DNA of 64,000 nucleotides, from contig VWYX01000282.1 in NCBI GenBank assembly GCA_013396525.1, positions 1 through 64,000 of the forward strand, written 5' to 3'. Of this stretch, positions 22,081 to 33,130 are shown in pieces. This DNA is from Chaetorhynchus papuensis. Taxonomy: Eukaryota > Chordata > Aves > Passeriformes > Rhipiduridae. A program made the position numbers and the translations under genes. Each line of letters opens with the position of its first letter. Within the stretch, counting starts at the first letter, position 1. Under the pieces are notes generated by a model. It did not search any database. It saw only the letters and a program-made list of their open reading frames with translations, and was not told the DNA's origin.

Positions 22081-23400
22081 GTGCAGGAGATGTAGATATA
22101 TATATGGGGCTTGATTTATATCTAATGGCACGTATAAAGCTTTTGAAGGTGGCTGCAATGTAAAAAGTAATGACTTTATTACCCCTGAAAGGTTCTGCGG
22201 TTCGCAGTTAACACTCCTCTGAATTACAATTCATTACGCTCTCTAAAGCCAACGTGCATCAGAACACCTACCTGTGCTTATTCCCAATCACAGGCATCGT
22301 TTCATTGATTTTCTTTTTTAAAAATCATAGCAAATTAAGCACTTGGTGACAACTAAATCTGTTTCATTATCGTGCCGTGTTTGAGATTCCAGAGGTGACT
22401 TCCCAGACCGCGTCTCAAAACCTACAGTCAGGAGCTAATTTTACAGATGCTTTCATGAATGGCAGCGAGGATGTTCTTACCATCAGCATGCCCTTAATTC
22501 CAGCACCGTAAAAATGCCTCGAATTAAATGGAAACTCGCTGCCTTAAAAATAATATTTCATCCTGGCTGGATAATTATTAATATTAGCATTTGATCGCAA
22601 TAGTGCTGGGCTCCCCCTCGTTCCTGTACCCCCCTTCCCCCCCAGCGCTTCGCATTGTCATGTGATTGGAGGGAGATAACAAACCTCAAGAAAGAAAAGG
22701 AGTGAGAAGACATTTTTAACACGGCATGACCGCAGATTAATAATGCAGGTGGGTTTTTATTTCATTGTATTTTTAGGGGAAGGGAACGAGGCTGTTTAAC
22801 GAGCAGTCGTGGACACAAAGTGACTGTATTTACAATCCTTGATATGGCTTTCGGTGGGTAATAAATTATGACAATATTAAAATTATTTTCTGGCAGCCCA
22901 GCTAACTGCGCTGGGGACTGTAAAGCCCCTACTGATTCCATTTATGCCTTGTAATTGCGGTCCACGGTCTCACTGTAAACCTTTTGGTGTATATTGTGTG
23001 TAAACTTTTAGCTAATAGACTTTTTTTGAATGGAGGGACTTTTCTCGGTACTTCCTGCCGTATACATTTTGTCTCTGATCTCTGTATTTAATGGCCAAGT
23101 CCTGGTTTATGCTTTATAATGTGTTGACAAGTTTTCTAACAGACTTTCTGAAATAATGCACATATATTCACGTCGGTTAGAAACTCCACAGTATTTTTAG
23201 AGTCGAGTAGATCTATATCCTAATGCACTGAGAGGGAGTGTAAATCATAGAGGATTTCATAGCCCTTTCAGTAGTTTTCTGTATGAAGTATGAGCAGCGT
23301 GGCCTCCAGACGTAACCTTTTAGAAAAAAAGACAGTGCTTTTATTTTATGGTGTAAAGTGCTTTTAGCTTCAGGGCTCTGAACGTGAATGTGGTCAACAA
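22081..23400. promoter_or_regulatory. AT-rich proximal upstream block, possibly conserved
   Basis: No gene is seen. The block switches sharply from the CpG island to AT-rich DNA with clustered homeodomain-type motifs, such as ATAATTATTAATATTAG at about 22570-22587. It is free of recognisable repeats. It is a candidate proximal enhancer region for BCL11A by position and composition only. Confidence 0.3.
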
Positions 23401-23419
23401 ACAGCTCTTGCGAGGGAGT

Positions 23420-23780
23420 TTGCTACAGCCTCAGCCCAGCGCCGGGCGCTGCCTTCGCTATGGGGAGGGATGCGGGGCCGCCCCCGGCCGCAGGACCGGG
23501 CTGAGCCCCCGAGACACGGTACCTCCCGCCGGGTCCCCCCGTCAGTGTCCTGGGCTCGGACACCCCGCGGAAAGGAGAGGTCGGATGGCCCCCGGCGCTG
23601 CCGGAGAGGCTGATGGTGGCAGCAGGGTCAGCCCCACGGGGACGGTCCCCGGCGCGTCCGGGCGCAGGGGGGTGAGCTGCCTCTGAGCTGGCCCCGGCAC
23701 CGGCGGCAAAGGCAGGGCCAGGGGCACAGCTGGGGCTGGCAGCACCCCAGGAGACCTGTGGAGCAAGGGCGCTGCACCCC
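23420..23780. other. CpG-rich patch upstream of BCL11A
   Basis: A GC-rich stretch with many CpGs, including the 15-base palindrome CAGCGCCGGGCGCTG at 23437-23451. It could be an alternative or divergent promoter. No coding exon is recognised. Confidence 0.4.
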
Positions 23781-26700
23781 CTCACTGCCCCGCTGCACCC
23801 ACAAGCTGCACCTCCTGCATCTCTGCTTCCACCCTCACAGCACCTCCGCGACACACCGAGCATCTTAGCTCTGTCTGCACCTCCTGCGCACTGGCGTCCC
23901 TTGCTGGGTTGTACCAACAAACCCGGTGCAAGTGGCAGGTAAACACAGTGAGAAATGCCCTAATGCTGACTGCTAACACCCAGAAACGCTGGCAGATTGG
24001 AAGGGCAGGTGAAAACAAACCCAGGCCAGCGCAGAGGATGACCCAGTGATCACGTTCTGTGGATTGACACAAACTTGTGTCACGTCCTGCTCCTCCGCAA
24101 CCGTTCTTTGCCCAAGCTGCAGGGGATGCCTCGCAGTCCAGCTGCAGTGTTTGGAGCTGCTGTCACCCCGGCCATGTTATCAGCTGCTCTTTGGCTACAG
24201 ACTCTTAGCCCTAGAGCAAAGTCAGCTGGAGGAAATGTGGCCCTACACCTCAGCAAACTGACGCTGAAATCAGAGCCATGGTGGGTTTCAGGCTGCCTCC
24301 AAAGGGAAGCTAACCTTAGAGAAGGGTCTGTCTCATTGGCTGAGTGCCCATCCCATCTTAACCTGTCCCATGTGAACCAGAGCTCTGAGACACCAGCTCG
24401 TGCCCTGGAGCCGCTGAGAGCAGAGCTGGGAACCCATCCCTGTCCCACAACAATGGCAGTAACCTGCAGCAGCAGAACAGAGTGCCCAGGTGAGAACATT
24501 CATGCTGTAAAAATTAGTCTAAGATTTAAATCTACCAAAATGTATCTGTCCCTTTCCTCACACCTCAGCTCTCTGCCTGAGAAACAGCATAGTCTTCCCT
24601 GCATTCAAGCATGTGAGATACTTAGAGGTTGCTGTAGAAAGGGATGTAAAACTGTCTAACATTGAGAAGTGTGGCCTTCATCTCCCAGGCAGGCACGCAG
24701 GACTGGGACCCGAAGGTGCAAAGGAGTGTGACACAGTTCATGCCACATACTGCCGTCCCTGCCTATCTGCTAATTCAGTGACAGACTTGGCAGTGGGGGG
24801 AGTTCAGCAACTTTGGTGGGCAAATGTTCCTGCTTTGAAGCTCCAACTGTCACTCACTCACTCAGAGCAGGAATCTCACTTGCCAACATTACAGAACATT
24901 AGGACCAAACACAAATTCCAAAACTCTGCCAGTTCCCCGGAGCTGGGCTGCATTATGTAACGCCAGATCTCACGGGGTGCTTTCCGACACCGTCTTGATA
25001 GTCTCAATCAGGCGGAGGCAACGTGGGTGGAACTCTTATCACACCAGGCTGACTCCCGTGAATGAGCAGAGGACTTGCACGTTCTAGAAATAGTACGTGC
25101 ATTAGTATTCCCGCAGGAGAAGCTTGGGCGCGCTGCTTTGCCTTTTCTCCTTTTTTTTTTTCCCCCTTTTTAATAAAGGCTCAAAATAAACTCTGATTTT
25201 GCAAGCTCTTACTAGCAAGCACAGCACACACAGCAGCGAGTCCGTGCAGGATCACAGACATCTGAGCGCCAGGTGACAGAAAGATTTCGTTATCGGCTTG
25301 CCCTAGGCAGGACCTGGAATAAAACCCTGAACTTGGGGAGACTTTTTTCCATGGGTTTCAGCAAGGTCTGGGATTTCAGCCTGCCTCTGCTTGCACAGCA
25401 CCTAGCACAATGGAGCCCTGAACCTTGACTGGGCTTTCTGGGGATGACTATAAAATAAATGGCACAAAGTGCTCAGGGAACAGACTTTGAAATGGCAAAA
25501 ACCCTCCCTTGAAGCACACAAAGAGTTTTGCTTGTATGTGGGCAGGCAGAGGAAGGCACTACTAAAAATCTCATTTTTAATCAAATGTTTGATTTCAGCC
25601 AAACTGGGTTTAGTTTGCACTACTTACCTAGTTATTTGTCATATTGTAAGTTTAATATTTATAAATCTTTTTATAAGTAAACATGTAACCTGCCCCTGAG
25701 CGTTTCTGTGCTACATTTCAAGCAGACATGATTTAAACTATGTGCATTTAAAACCTCCCAGAACCTGACCTATAATGCAAATCCATACAGTCTTAATTAT
25801 TGCAGCACCAGCAGCCACGGCACAAGTGAGGTAGTTGAGCTTTTTTTACTAAAGAGGCACAGTAGTTATGGTCTGTCAGTGCTCCTGTTACAATCCCCAT
25901 CTTGAAGAGGTTATAACTTGGGCTGTGTAAATTTGATTGAGCTGAAACTTGGGACTCCAACTGTCAGTCCATATAGGGAATTATCTTATGAATAATTGGC
26001 TAACCCATTGCTTGATTCACAGACTTTTATACAATGATTTTTAATGGGTTTTAATGTTTTTTTCTTTTACTGACATCTAGGGTATGAATTTGGTACTTCT
26101 AGCTCTTCTGAAGCTCCATACTCAGTGGAATATGTGTAGATACCCAAGGTAAAGCTACAGCTACCCAGAGGATTTCACGGGGCACACCTGGCGCCCTGAC
26201 CCACCTGCATGTTCCTATACACTGAGAAGAGGCCAGGACAAAAAATGACACTTTAGTTATCTCCCAAGAGGGTCCTAAATGTTTAAGATAAAGAGAACAT
26301 AAATAAATATCTTTGCTAACAGTTTCTCCGACTCTAATTTTAATTTTCCTGGGCTTTATCTTCTCCCCAGAAATATGTGGAAATGGGTCCTACCTGTGTG
26401 CTGGCATCACTTAGAAAGGGATGAACCATTCAGATTTTAATATTGAGCTTGAGTTTAAATATTGCTTTGTGTTACAAAGAATTTTGCTGATAAATGCTCC
26501 CTACTTTTCTGTAGCCTTTAACTTCCAAAAGGTAGTTTTTATCACCTCAAATCACACTAAGACAAAGAGTGTGTGTCTGGTTTAGACGCAGACTTGAGAT
26601 TTTCCTTGACCCTACAGCAAACAAAGCCCAGCCCAGGGCCAGAAAGATGAGCCACAAGCTGTGAATGGATTGCTCTCACAGAGCTGGATCCCACAGTTCC

Positions 26701-29380
26701 CATGCCCACCTCCCCACACAGTTACACCTGAACTCAAGAGCAGCATCTCCATCTGTTTCAGAAGAGTTTTGACCAAGCCAGGCTGCAGCCTGGGGCTCTC
26801 TCACTGCAGGGTTGTGTCCTGTGCAAGCCACTCCAAAACAAAGCACTGTGAGAAGCCAGGTTCTCCTCGGCAAGACGTTCCACACCTCCAAATCCCCCAT
26901 TCATCAGGACCACTCTGTCTTGCCTCACAGGAACCCACGATGGCACAAGCTGGTCCTTTTGAGTCACCAGTGAGATCCCAAGCCATGCATCTCAGTAGGT
27001 CACTGTGTCCAAGCCTATGAGCAGTAGGAAGACAGGTCATTGACACAAACACCTTCTTAAATTCCTGTTCTGACTTGAGCTGAAAAGTGCACTTCTGTGC
27101 AAGATTAGATCCAAGGAAATCAAACTCTCCCCATGAGGAAATCTGGAATGCCCTACACTGGATGTGGCAGGCAGGGAAAGGCAAACATTTTGTTTTGAAA
27201 AATAAATCCAGCTACACCTCAAACAAATTTTAAAAGGTAAAATAACAAAAATAACTCACTAATCTGAGAAACCAAACATCAGCAATCAAAGAGAAATTAT
27301 ATCCATTGAGAAATTAGTTTTGCTAAACAAGATGAAGAAAGATTTAGTTGTTTACTTATCTGCTGCTGAACACAGTCCCTCCTTCCTAGCACGCTTGGTG
27401 TGAGGGATAGTAGAAAGGACAGTGCAATAAAAAAGGATTTTCCTCCTCTAACTCTGCTTGATATAACCCCTGCCAGAGGAATCTACTTGGCTTTGGGTAC
27501 TGCAAAATTCTTAAGCACATATTTATCTTTGGGCACATCAGCTGTACTGACATGCTTAAAGTAAGCATGTACTCAAGCATGCTGTTAGATTGGTGCCTTA
27601 ACATCTTCTGTAAATAACTCACATTGCTTTTTAGAGCTTCAACTTTTAGTCACTTAGAACGCATTGAACTGAAATTTAACATACACAATCATCATTCTCT
27701 ATATTCATTTTATATTACTATTTCAGGTGACATTTAGGTTTAGCTTTTAGCTTCAGCCAAGAAAAAATGCGCCTGCTTTGCAGAACATGACACAGTTTGT
27801 GTGAGGATCTAGATGAAAAATAATTAATAGATGAGAGAACAGAGTCCTTTCTTTGTGCTTAAAAATAAGGACAGCTTTACTGTGGGTTTTCTCCTTTGCC
27901 ATATTTATTCCATGCAAAATTTCAGCTTAATTGTGAAAATGCTTACAATAATATTTTAATGCAACTCTCTGTAGCTGGTAGAATAAATTATTATATAGCC
28001 CAAAGCTGCACAGAAAGACACAGTGCTAAGGGGGAGCAGGAGTGGTGGTGAATAACCTGTGATAAGAGCCCACCTCTTTGAGCAGTTTGGATAGTTTTGC
28101 CACCATTTGTTATTGTCAACACATATAATTCTGTCAGTGCAGTATGAATCCTGGCTGCAGTGAAAAGAATGCTTTCTCCCACCAGAATGAATAAGATTTC
28201 ACTCAATTAAAATAACATGCAAGTATATTGTATGGTATTACATAGAAAGCTGATGTGCATTAAGTATGAATGCTGGGGTTGGGGGGAGTTACTGTACTAG
28301 TGCTATTGTTCACGGAGCAACTATTCCCCAGCATTTAAAAAAGCAGGGGAAATTAAATACAGAAATCAGAAATAAGTACAATGTTTGATATTACCATACT
28401 GAAATTAATGTATTCACAATTTAGACTGTAATTTGCCCTATCATATTTAGTTTCACAGCATCTGAGAGCCTAGAGAGAGCGAAATGGATGTAAACACATG
28501 GAGAGAGAGAGCTCCCTGGACTGTCTGTGCTGGCACACACCTCCCTCAGACGTTTGGGTGCTATAGATATCCACGGGGTAAATCCAGGCCATCGCGGAGC
28601 ACCAGTCTGTAAGTGCTATCCCCCACAGGCAGCAGGGACAAGTTTGGTCTAGATGTGGCTGGAGCAGCGTGATCTGCAGCCATCTCCTCCTGAACAGTCC
28701 TGAACAGCCCCTCAGCACGGGGGTGAGATGAGCTACGGGCTCCCAGCACCCTGGCTGGTGCTGCCCAGAACTGAAGGGATCTGAACACTTTGGGATGTAC
28801 AAGGACACAGCGCAGCCGATCCTACGAGGAAGGCCAAAAGTGCCTCACAATAGGTGTGTCTTAGGCAGAGCCAATAAAAGTGAAACTATTCTCTGTTTAT
28901 AGAGCCCAAATTAGCTCTTATATTCAATGCCATACTGCACATCTGTACATTGCTTATGAGTGGGACTAAAAAATATATGTACCATGGCACTATACTTTTA
29001 AAGTGTCTGTTCAATGCCTTTCTCAATCTCCAAGGATTGCCTCCTCCTTAGACTTACACATTCAGTGAATATGACGAGGCTAATTATTTTTCCCTGAAGT
29101 GATCAGTGCTCGTCTCTAGCACGGATCTCACATTTTCAGTCTCAGAACTTAAAAAAAAAAAAAAAAGAAACACAGAACTGCTTTTGCTTTCAAATGCTAA
29201 GACAAAAATCAGTTTGGCAGACAAATTCCCTGCCATGGGCTTTACCAGGCTTTACGCTTCCATCAGAGCCCCGGTGCACGTAGGAGCCTCTTTGCCATTT
29301 TTGAGAGGGGGTTCTGTATTTTCCTGTTACCTTTCCTTCCTGTAAAGCAATCAGGGAGAGCGGCAGGAGGCACCATCAAT
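23781..29380. other. Intergenic DNA, nothing recognised
   Basis: Moderate-GC then AT-rich sequence with no open frame showing a known domain, no tRNA-like structure and no clear interspersed repeat. Poly-T and poly-A runs at about 25150 and 29152 are the only simple-sequence features noted. Confidence 0.6.
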
Positions 29381-29565
29381 ATGCAAATTGCTGCCAGATA
29401 ACTGGTTTCGCTGGTTCCGCCTTGGGAAGCGGCACCGCCGCCGCGGGGGCATCCGGGAGGCCCGGCGGCCCCTCCGCGCCCGAGTCCCCCCGGCCCCGCG
29501 GGGCCCCCGGGAGCAGGGCTCGGCGCTCCTCCGAGTTCCACGGGTTCCCCGAGTCCTCTCAGCCT
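29381..29565. promoter_or_regulatory. Small CpG island with adjoining octamer
   Basis: ATGCAAAT (29381-29388, POU octamer) stands just before about 150 bases of CpG-dense sequence (GCCGCCGCGGGGG onward to about 29560). This is a compact candidate promoter or enhancer about 9.3 kb upstream of BCL11A exon 1. Open frames over it are short and low-complexity. Confidence 0.4.
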
Positions 29566-31759
29566 TCACGCTGGCTCACACGGCCTTCTTCAGCGTGTTC
29601 GTGGGCTCTTCTGCTTGGGCGTTTCTTTTACAAGGGATATCTGAGTGCTCTTCCTTCGCCCTGAGAGGTGCTGGCACTTGGCTATCGCCTCTCTCTGATT
29701 ACAAGGTGAAGATTTTCGTGCCTCTGTCAGCCCACCTGAGAGGTGCTCCTAGGCATGGAGTAGGAAAAAGACTGGCTCATCCCTGTGTGGCATCGCAGAC
29801 CTGCTCAGGAAAATCTGTGGAGCACATGCCCAGGCCCTCTCTTTTCTAACTCAGCATTTGAGGGATGGAAAGGGAGCCACTGGTTCCTAAATTAAAATGA
29901 AACTGCAATTTACAGGTAAGCGTTTGCAAAAGTACATGAGCCCAATTTTAAAAATCACAAAGAAACAGAGATCTCAGGTGGGTTCTGGGTTTGCTCTGCT
30001 GGCAGATTCAAAGCAGCACTGCTCATCACATCAACCTTCTGCAGGGCATTCGTCAAAACCATGGGAGTACTTTCAAACCCCACCAAAGTAAACAATACAG
30101 CTAATTTATAAGCATTCAGATGTGCAGTAACTTAAGCACAAATATCCCTATCAGTATGGTGTGGGCCCCATATAATACAATAAGACACAATTCAGACCTG
30201 TGACGGTCTATTGAATACATAATATGCGTTTTTAAAATTGCCTGGAAACATATTCATATTGTAAAATCTAATGGTTCAGGTGGAGCTTTTACTCTTGATC
30301 AAATAATAAAATTGTTAGAGACCACTCTGTCATCCCATTGCTCGCCAGCCTCCATGAGGACTGTTTTACATTCCCATTTAAATAGGACAGGAGAGCAAAA
30401 AAGGAAAACACAAACCACAGAAGAGTTACTACAGACATTAACTTTTAAGCCAGAAAAGCAAAAGAGCTGAGAAAGAAGCTCCATTCTGGGGGAATTGTCT
30501 TTGTCACACTGCATCCATTGAGGTTTCCTGCAGCCAAAGCCTCTGGACGGTGAATAACATTAGGATAAGGCTGCACTCACTAAGTCCCAGGGGCTGTCTG
30601 GGGCAAGGTGTCCTTGTTCGGCCTCCAAAATAGCTTCTTCCTGTGGATTTAGGTCTGCCAGGGAAGGGGACTGGTGTGGACCGACAGACAGAGCCTGTGG
30701 ACAGCTGAGAATCCCTGTGGGATGGAGTGGGTGGCGATGGCCTTGTCCGTGGAAAAGGAATCTGAAGTGCAGACTGGCAATAGTAATGGTGATTACTATT
30801 AAAGCACGGAGCTTTTCATTACTGAAAACTTCAAATAACTCTCCTGAACTATATTTGAGAGATGTTTTTTTCATGTTAACTCCGGGTTTGATTGCTGAAA
30901 AAGGTTGACTGCTAGAAAAGGAAAACCAGTACAGTGCACTGCAGTGGGGAATCGAAGCCCTTCTTTACCAGAACCCCTGCCATATACGTACTGTCACTCA
31001 CCTTCCAGACACTCAGTACAACCATTCAATCTATTGAATCAAGAGACTGTTTGATCTTATCTGCATCTGTGAGCTGACTGTCAACCTGCTTAGGCTGCAT
31101 ATTAAATCATCTATAGTAGCTGTATCAAGCTGGGATGATCTGTTAATTCTAAATTTATTAACCCTTAGAGTGCAGTCATCATGTTTAATCTAGTGTAGCC
31201 AGCATTTATTTTACAAGACTAAATCCTTCTTTAAGATATGGCTGTGCTGTAGGTTAAGGAATTGGTAACGTGGAGGAGCTGGTAACTGGGAAGAGGCTCA
31301 CTTTGATCTCTGTAAGCCAGCTGACAGCACCGCTGCTCCAAACACGTATGTGTGTGCTCACATCACACTCCTGTGTCCGGGATGTGGGGTGTCTGCACAT
31401 GTGTGTGGACCTAACGACATTTCCTCGGAGTTTTGCCTGAGATGAGCCAGAAAATGAGCGACCTTGAACAATGTCTGAGCCCTGCGCCTCCAGGAAGACT
31501 TAAAATCAAAAATCAAGCAACGGCAACCACCGCAACACGAGTCGGGTCCTGCAAGGAGCCACCACCAAACCTCTCCTCCAAGTTGGCTCCCGCTTCTCAG
31601 CCCATAACTGCGGTCCAAATAGATTAACAAATGTCCTGGGAGTGCCGAGGACCTGGGCCACTGCAGGGCACGCAGGAATCCGAGCACTCCTCTCTGCGTG
31701 CGTACAAACGCACCCTGGCGCAGCCACGGCGGCGCACACGGATAATTTTATACGGATAC
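29566..31759. other. Intergenic DNA, nothing recognised
   Basis: No recognisable gene, RNA or mobile element. Short frames have no domain content. CpGs rise again near 31500-31740. Confidence 0.6.
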
Positions 31760-32400
31760 ATACATCCGCATCAATATGTTAATCTGTTCGTTACACACAC
31801 GCGTCTCTCCCTGCCCCTCTCTCCTGTTATCTATTATCTTTGCACATCGCCGATGGTATCAACATATTCACAGCTTTTATTTCAGTCGCAAACTGCTAGG
31901 CATGCTTCCTTTTTTGGTAATCATGTGCCCGGTATCTCTCTAATGTAGCCTAATAACAATTTTAGCATTCAGATGAAGCGATTTCATTCTGTGACTGCCT
32001 TTTCTATTAGATTTGATTCTGAGAAGCCCCAGTGGGTGCCTCGGAGGCAGAGATCTATCTGTGAGGCTGCAACCGATTCAATAGCAGCCTGAGCTAACCT
32101 TGACCTTTCCCTAGACCCTGCTCCATCTGGTGCCAGCCTGGTCCCCCCCTTCTCCTCCTCCTTGCTTCACAGTCAGCATTGATCAAGGCAGAATCGAGCG
32201 TCTCTCTCCCTCCAAGGGCTGGGCAGTCGTGGAAAGGACAGCACATTTCAATATATGGAAATGATTGAGCCTCTTATGCAATCATAAATCTACATACAGC
32301 CTCGTGATTTGATATTTCATTCACCTCCAAAGATTCTCACCCTCCCTCCCACCAGCAGGGATTTATAAACTATAAGACAACAGCTTTCCCCAACACCTGG
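31760..32400. promoter_or_regulatory. Possible conserved upstream block
   Basis: A repeat-free segment with clustered AT-rich and nuclear-receptor-like motifs, for example AACCTTGACCTTTCC near 32096-32110 (AGGTCA-type half sites on the minus strand). It adjoins the CpG island at 32.5 kb. Function is inferred only. Confidence 0.25.
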
Positions 32401-32504
32401 ATATTATAAAGCTTGCTGTTTATCGGGAGCGAACGCCTGGCGATTTCATCTGATTCACTTTGTGGTTTATTTATCACTCCGTTGTTTTCCCTGCGTGCCC
32501 GGGT

Positions 32505-32960
32505 TAATTTATTTTTTTTCCGGGGGCTTCCCCCGCACACCCCCGGCCCTTTCGGGCGGTGGCAGCGGCTCGGGCAGGGACTCTTGGATGCCGCTGGCGT
32601 AGCCCCCGAGGGAAGGGGCGGACAGGCTCGGCTCGATCCGCGGCTCGCAGCGGACCCGAGCCCGCGGCCCCAGCTCCGCATCCCGCTCCTCTCCGGGAGC
32701 GTTTCAGTAGCTGGGAACGAGCACAGGTTCCTACAATAAATCAGCGCTCGCCACTTTGTCACCTTCCCACTTCTTTTCCTTGTCCCCTTCCCCGCTCCCC
32801 AGNNNNNNNNNNNNNNNNNNNNNNNNNNCGGAGCCGCCGGGATGCCCCTGGAAGCGCCGGGCTGCCCCTGCCCGCTCCTGGGGGGCGAGTCCCGCCTCAG
32901 CGAGAGCCGGCGTGGCTTTCACCGCCGAGATATTCCGTGCTGCACCAGCCCTCTGCGCTC
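32505..32960. promoter_or_regulatory. CpG island with internal gap
   Basis: GC-rich, CpG-dense sequence on both sides of a 26-N gap, starting with a CGGGGGCTTCCCCCG palindrome near 32521 and ending near 32960. It lies about 12.5 kb upstream of BCL11A exon 1. Its size is compatible with an alternative promoter or a noncoding-transcript promoter, but no exon can be proved. Confidence 0.45.
32803..32828. other. Assembly gap (26 N)
   Basis: Short unsequenced run inside the CpG island at 32.5-32.96 kb. Confidence 1.
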
Positions 32961-33058
32961 CTTCCTCGCTAGGACGTGCGCTTACAATCAATAATTTTAT
33001 TTTTCTTCCGAAGAATTCTGACGTAACCACAGTTTCTCACCGCATACCAGCCTTGAGA

Positions 33059-33078
33059 TTACATAACCGATTATGTAA
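33059..33078. promoter_or_regulatory. Palindromic pair of PAR-bZIP (D-box-like) sites
   Basis: TTACATAA (33059-33066), a four-base CCGA spacer, then TTATGTAA (33071-33078), the exact reverse complement. Each half fits the TTAYGTAA consensus of HLF/TEF/DBP/NFIL3. The surrounding 33000-33130 is AT-rich, with ATTATAATTG and TAATTATTA motifs, and resembles an enhancer. Confidence 0.45.
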
Positions 33079-33130
33079 AATTATAATTGCGAGATAATGT
33101 ATGCAGACTCTAATTATTACCTAGAGTTTC

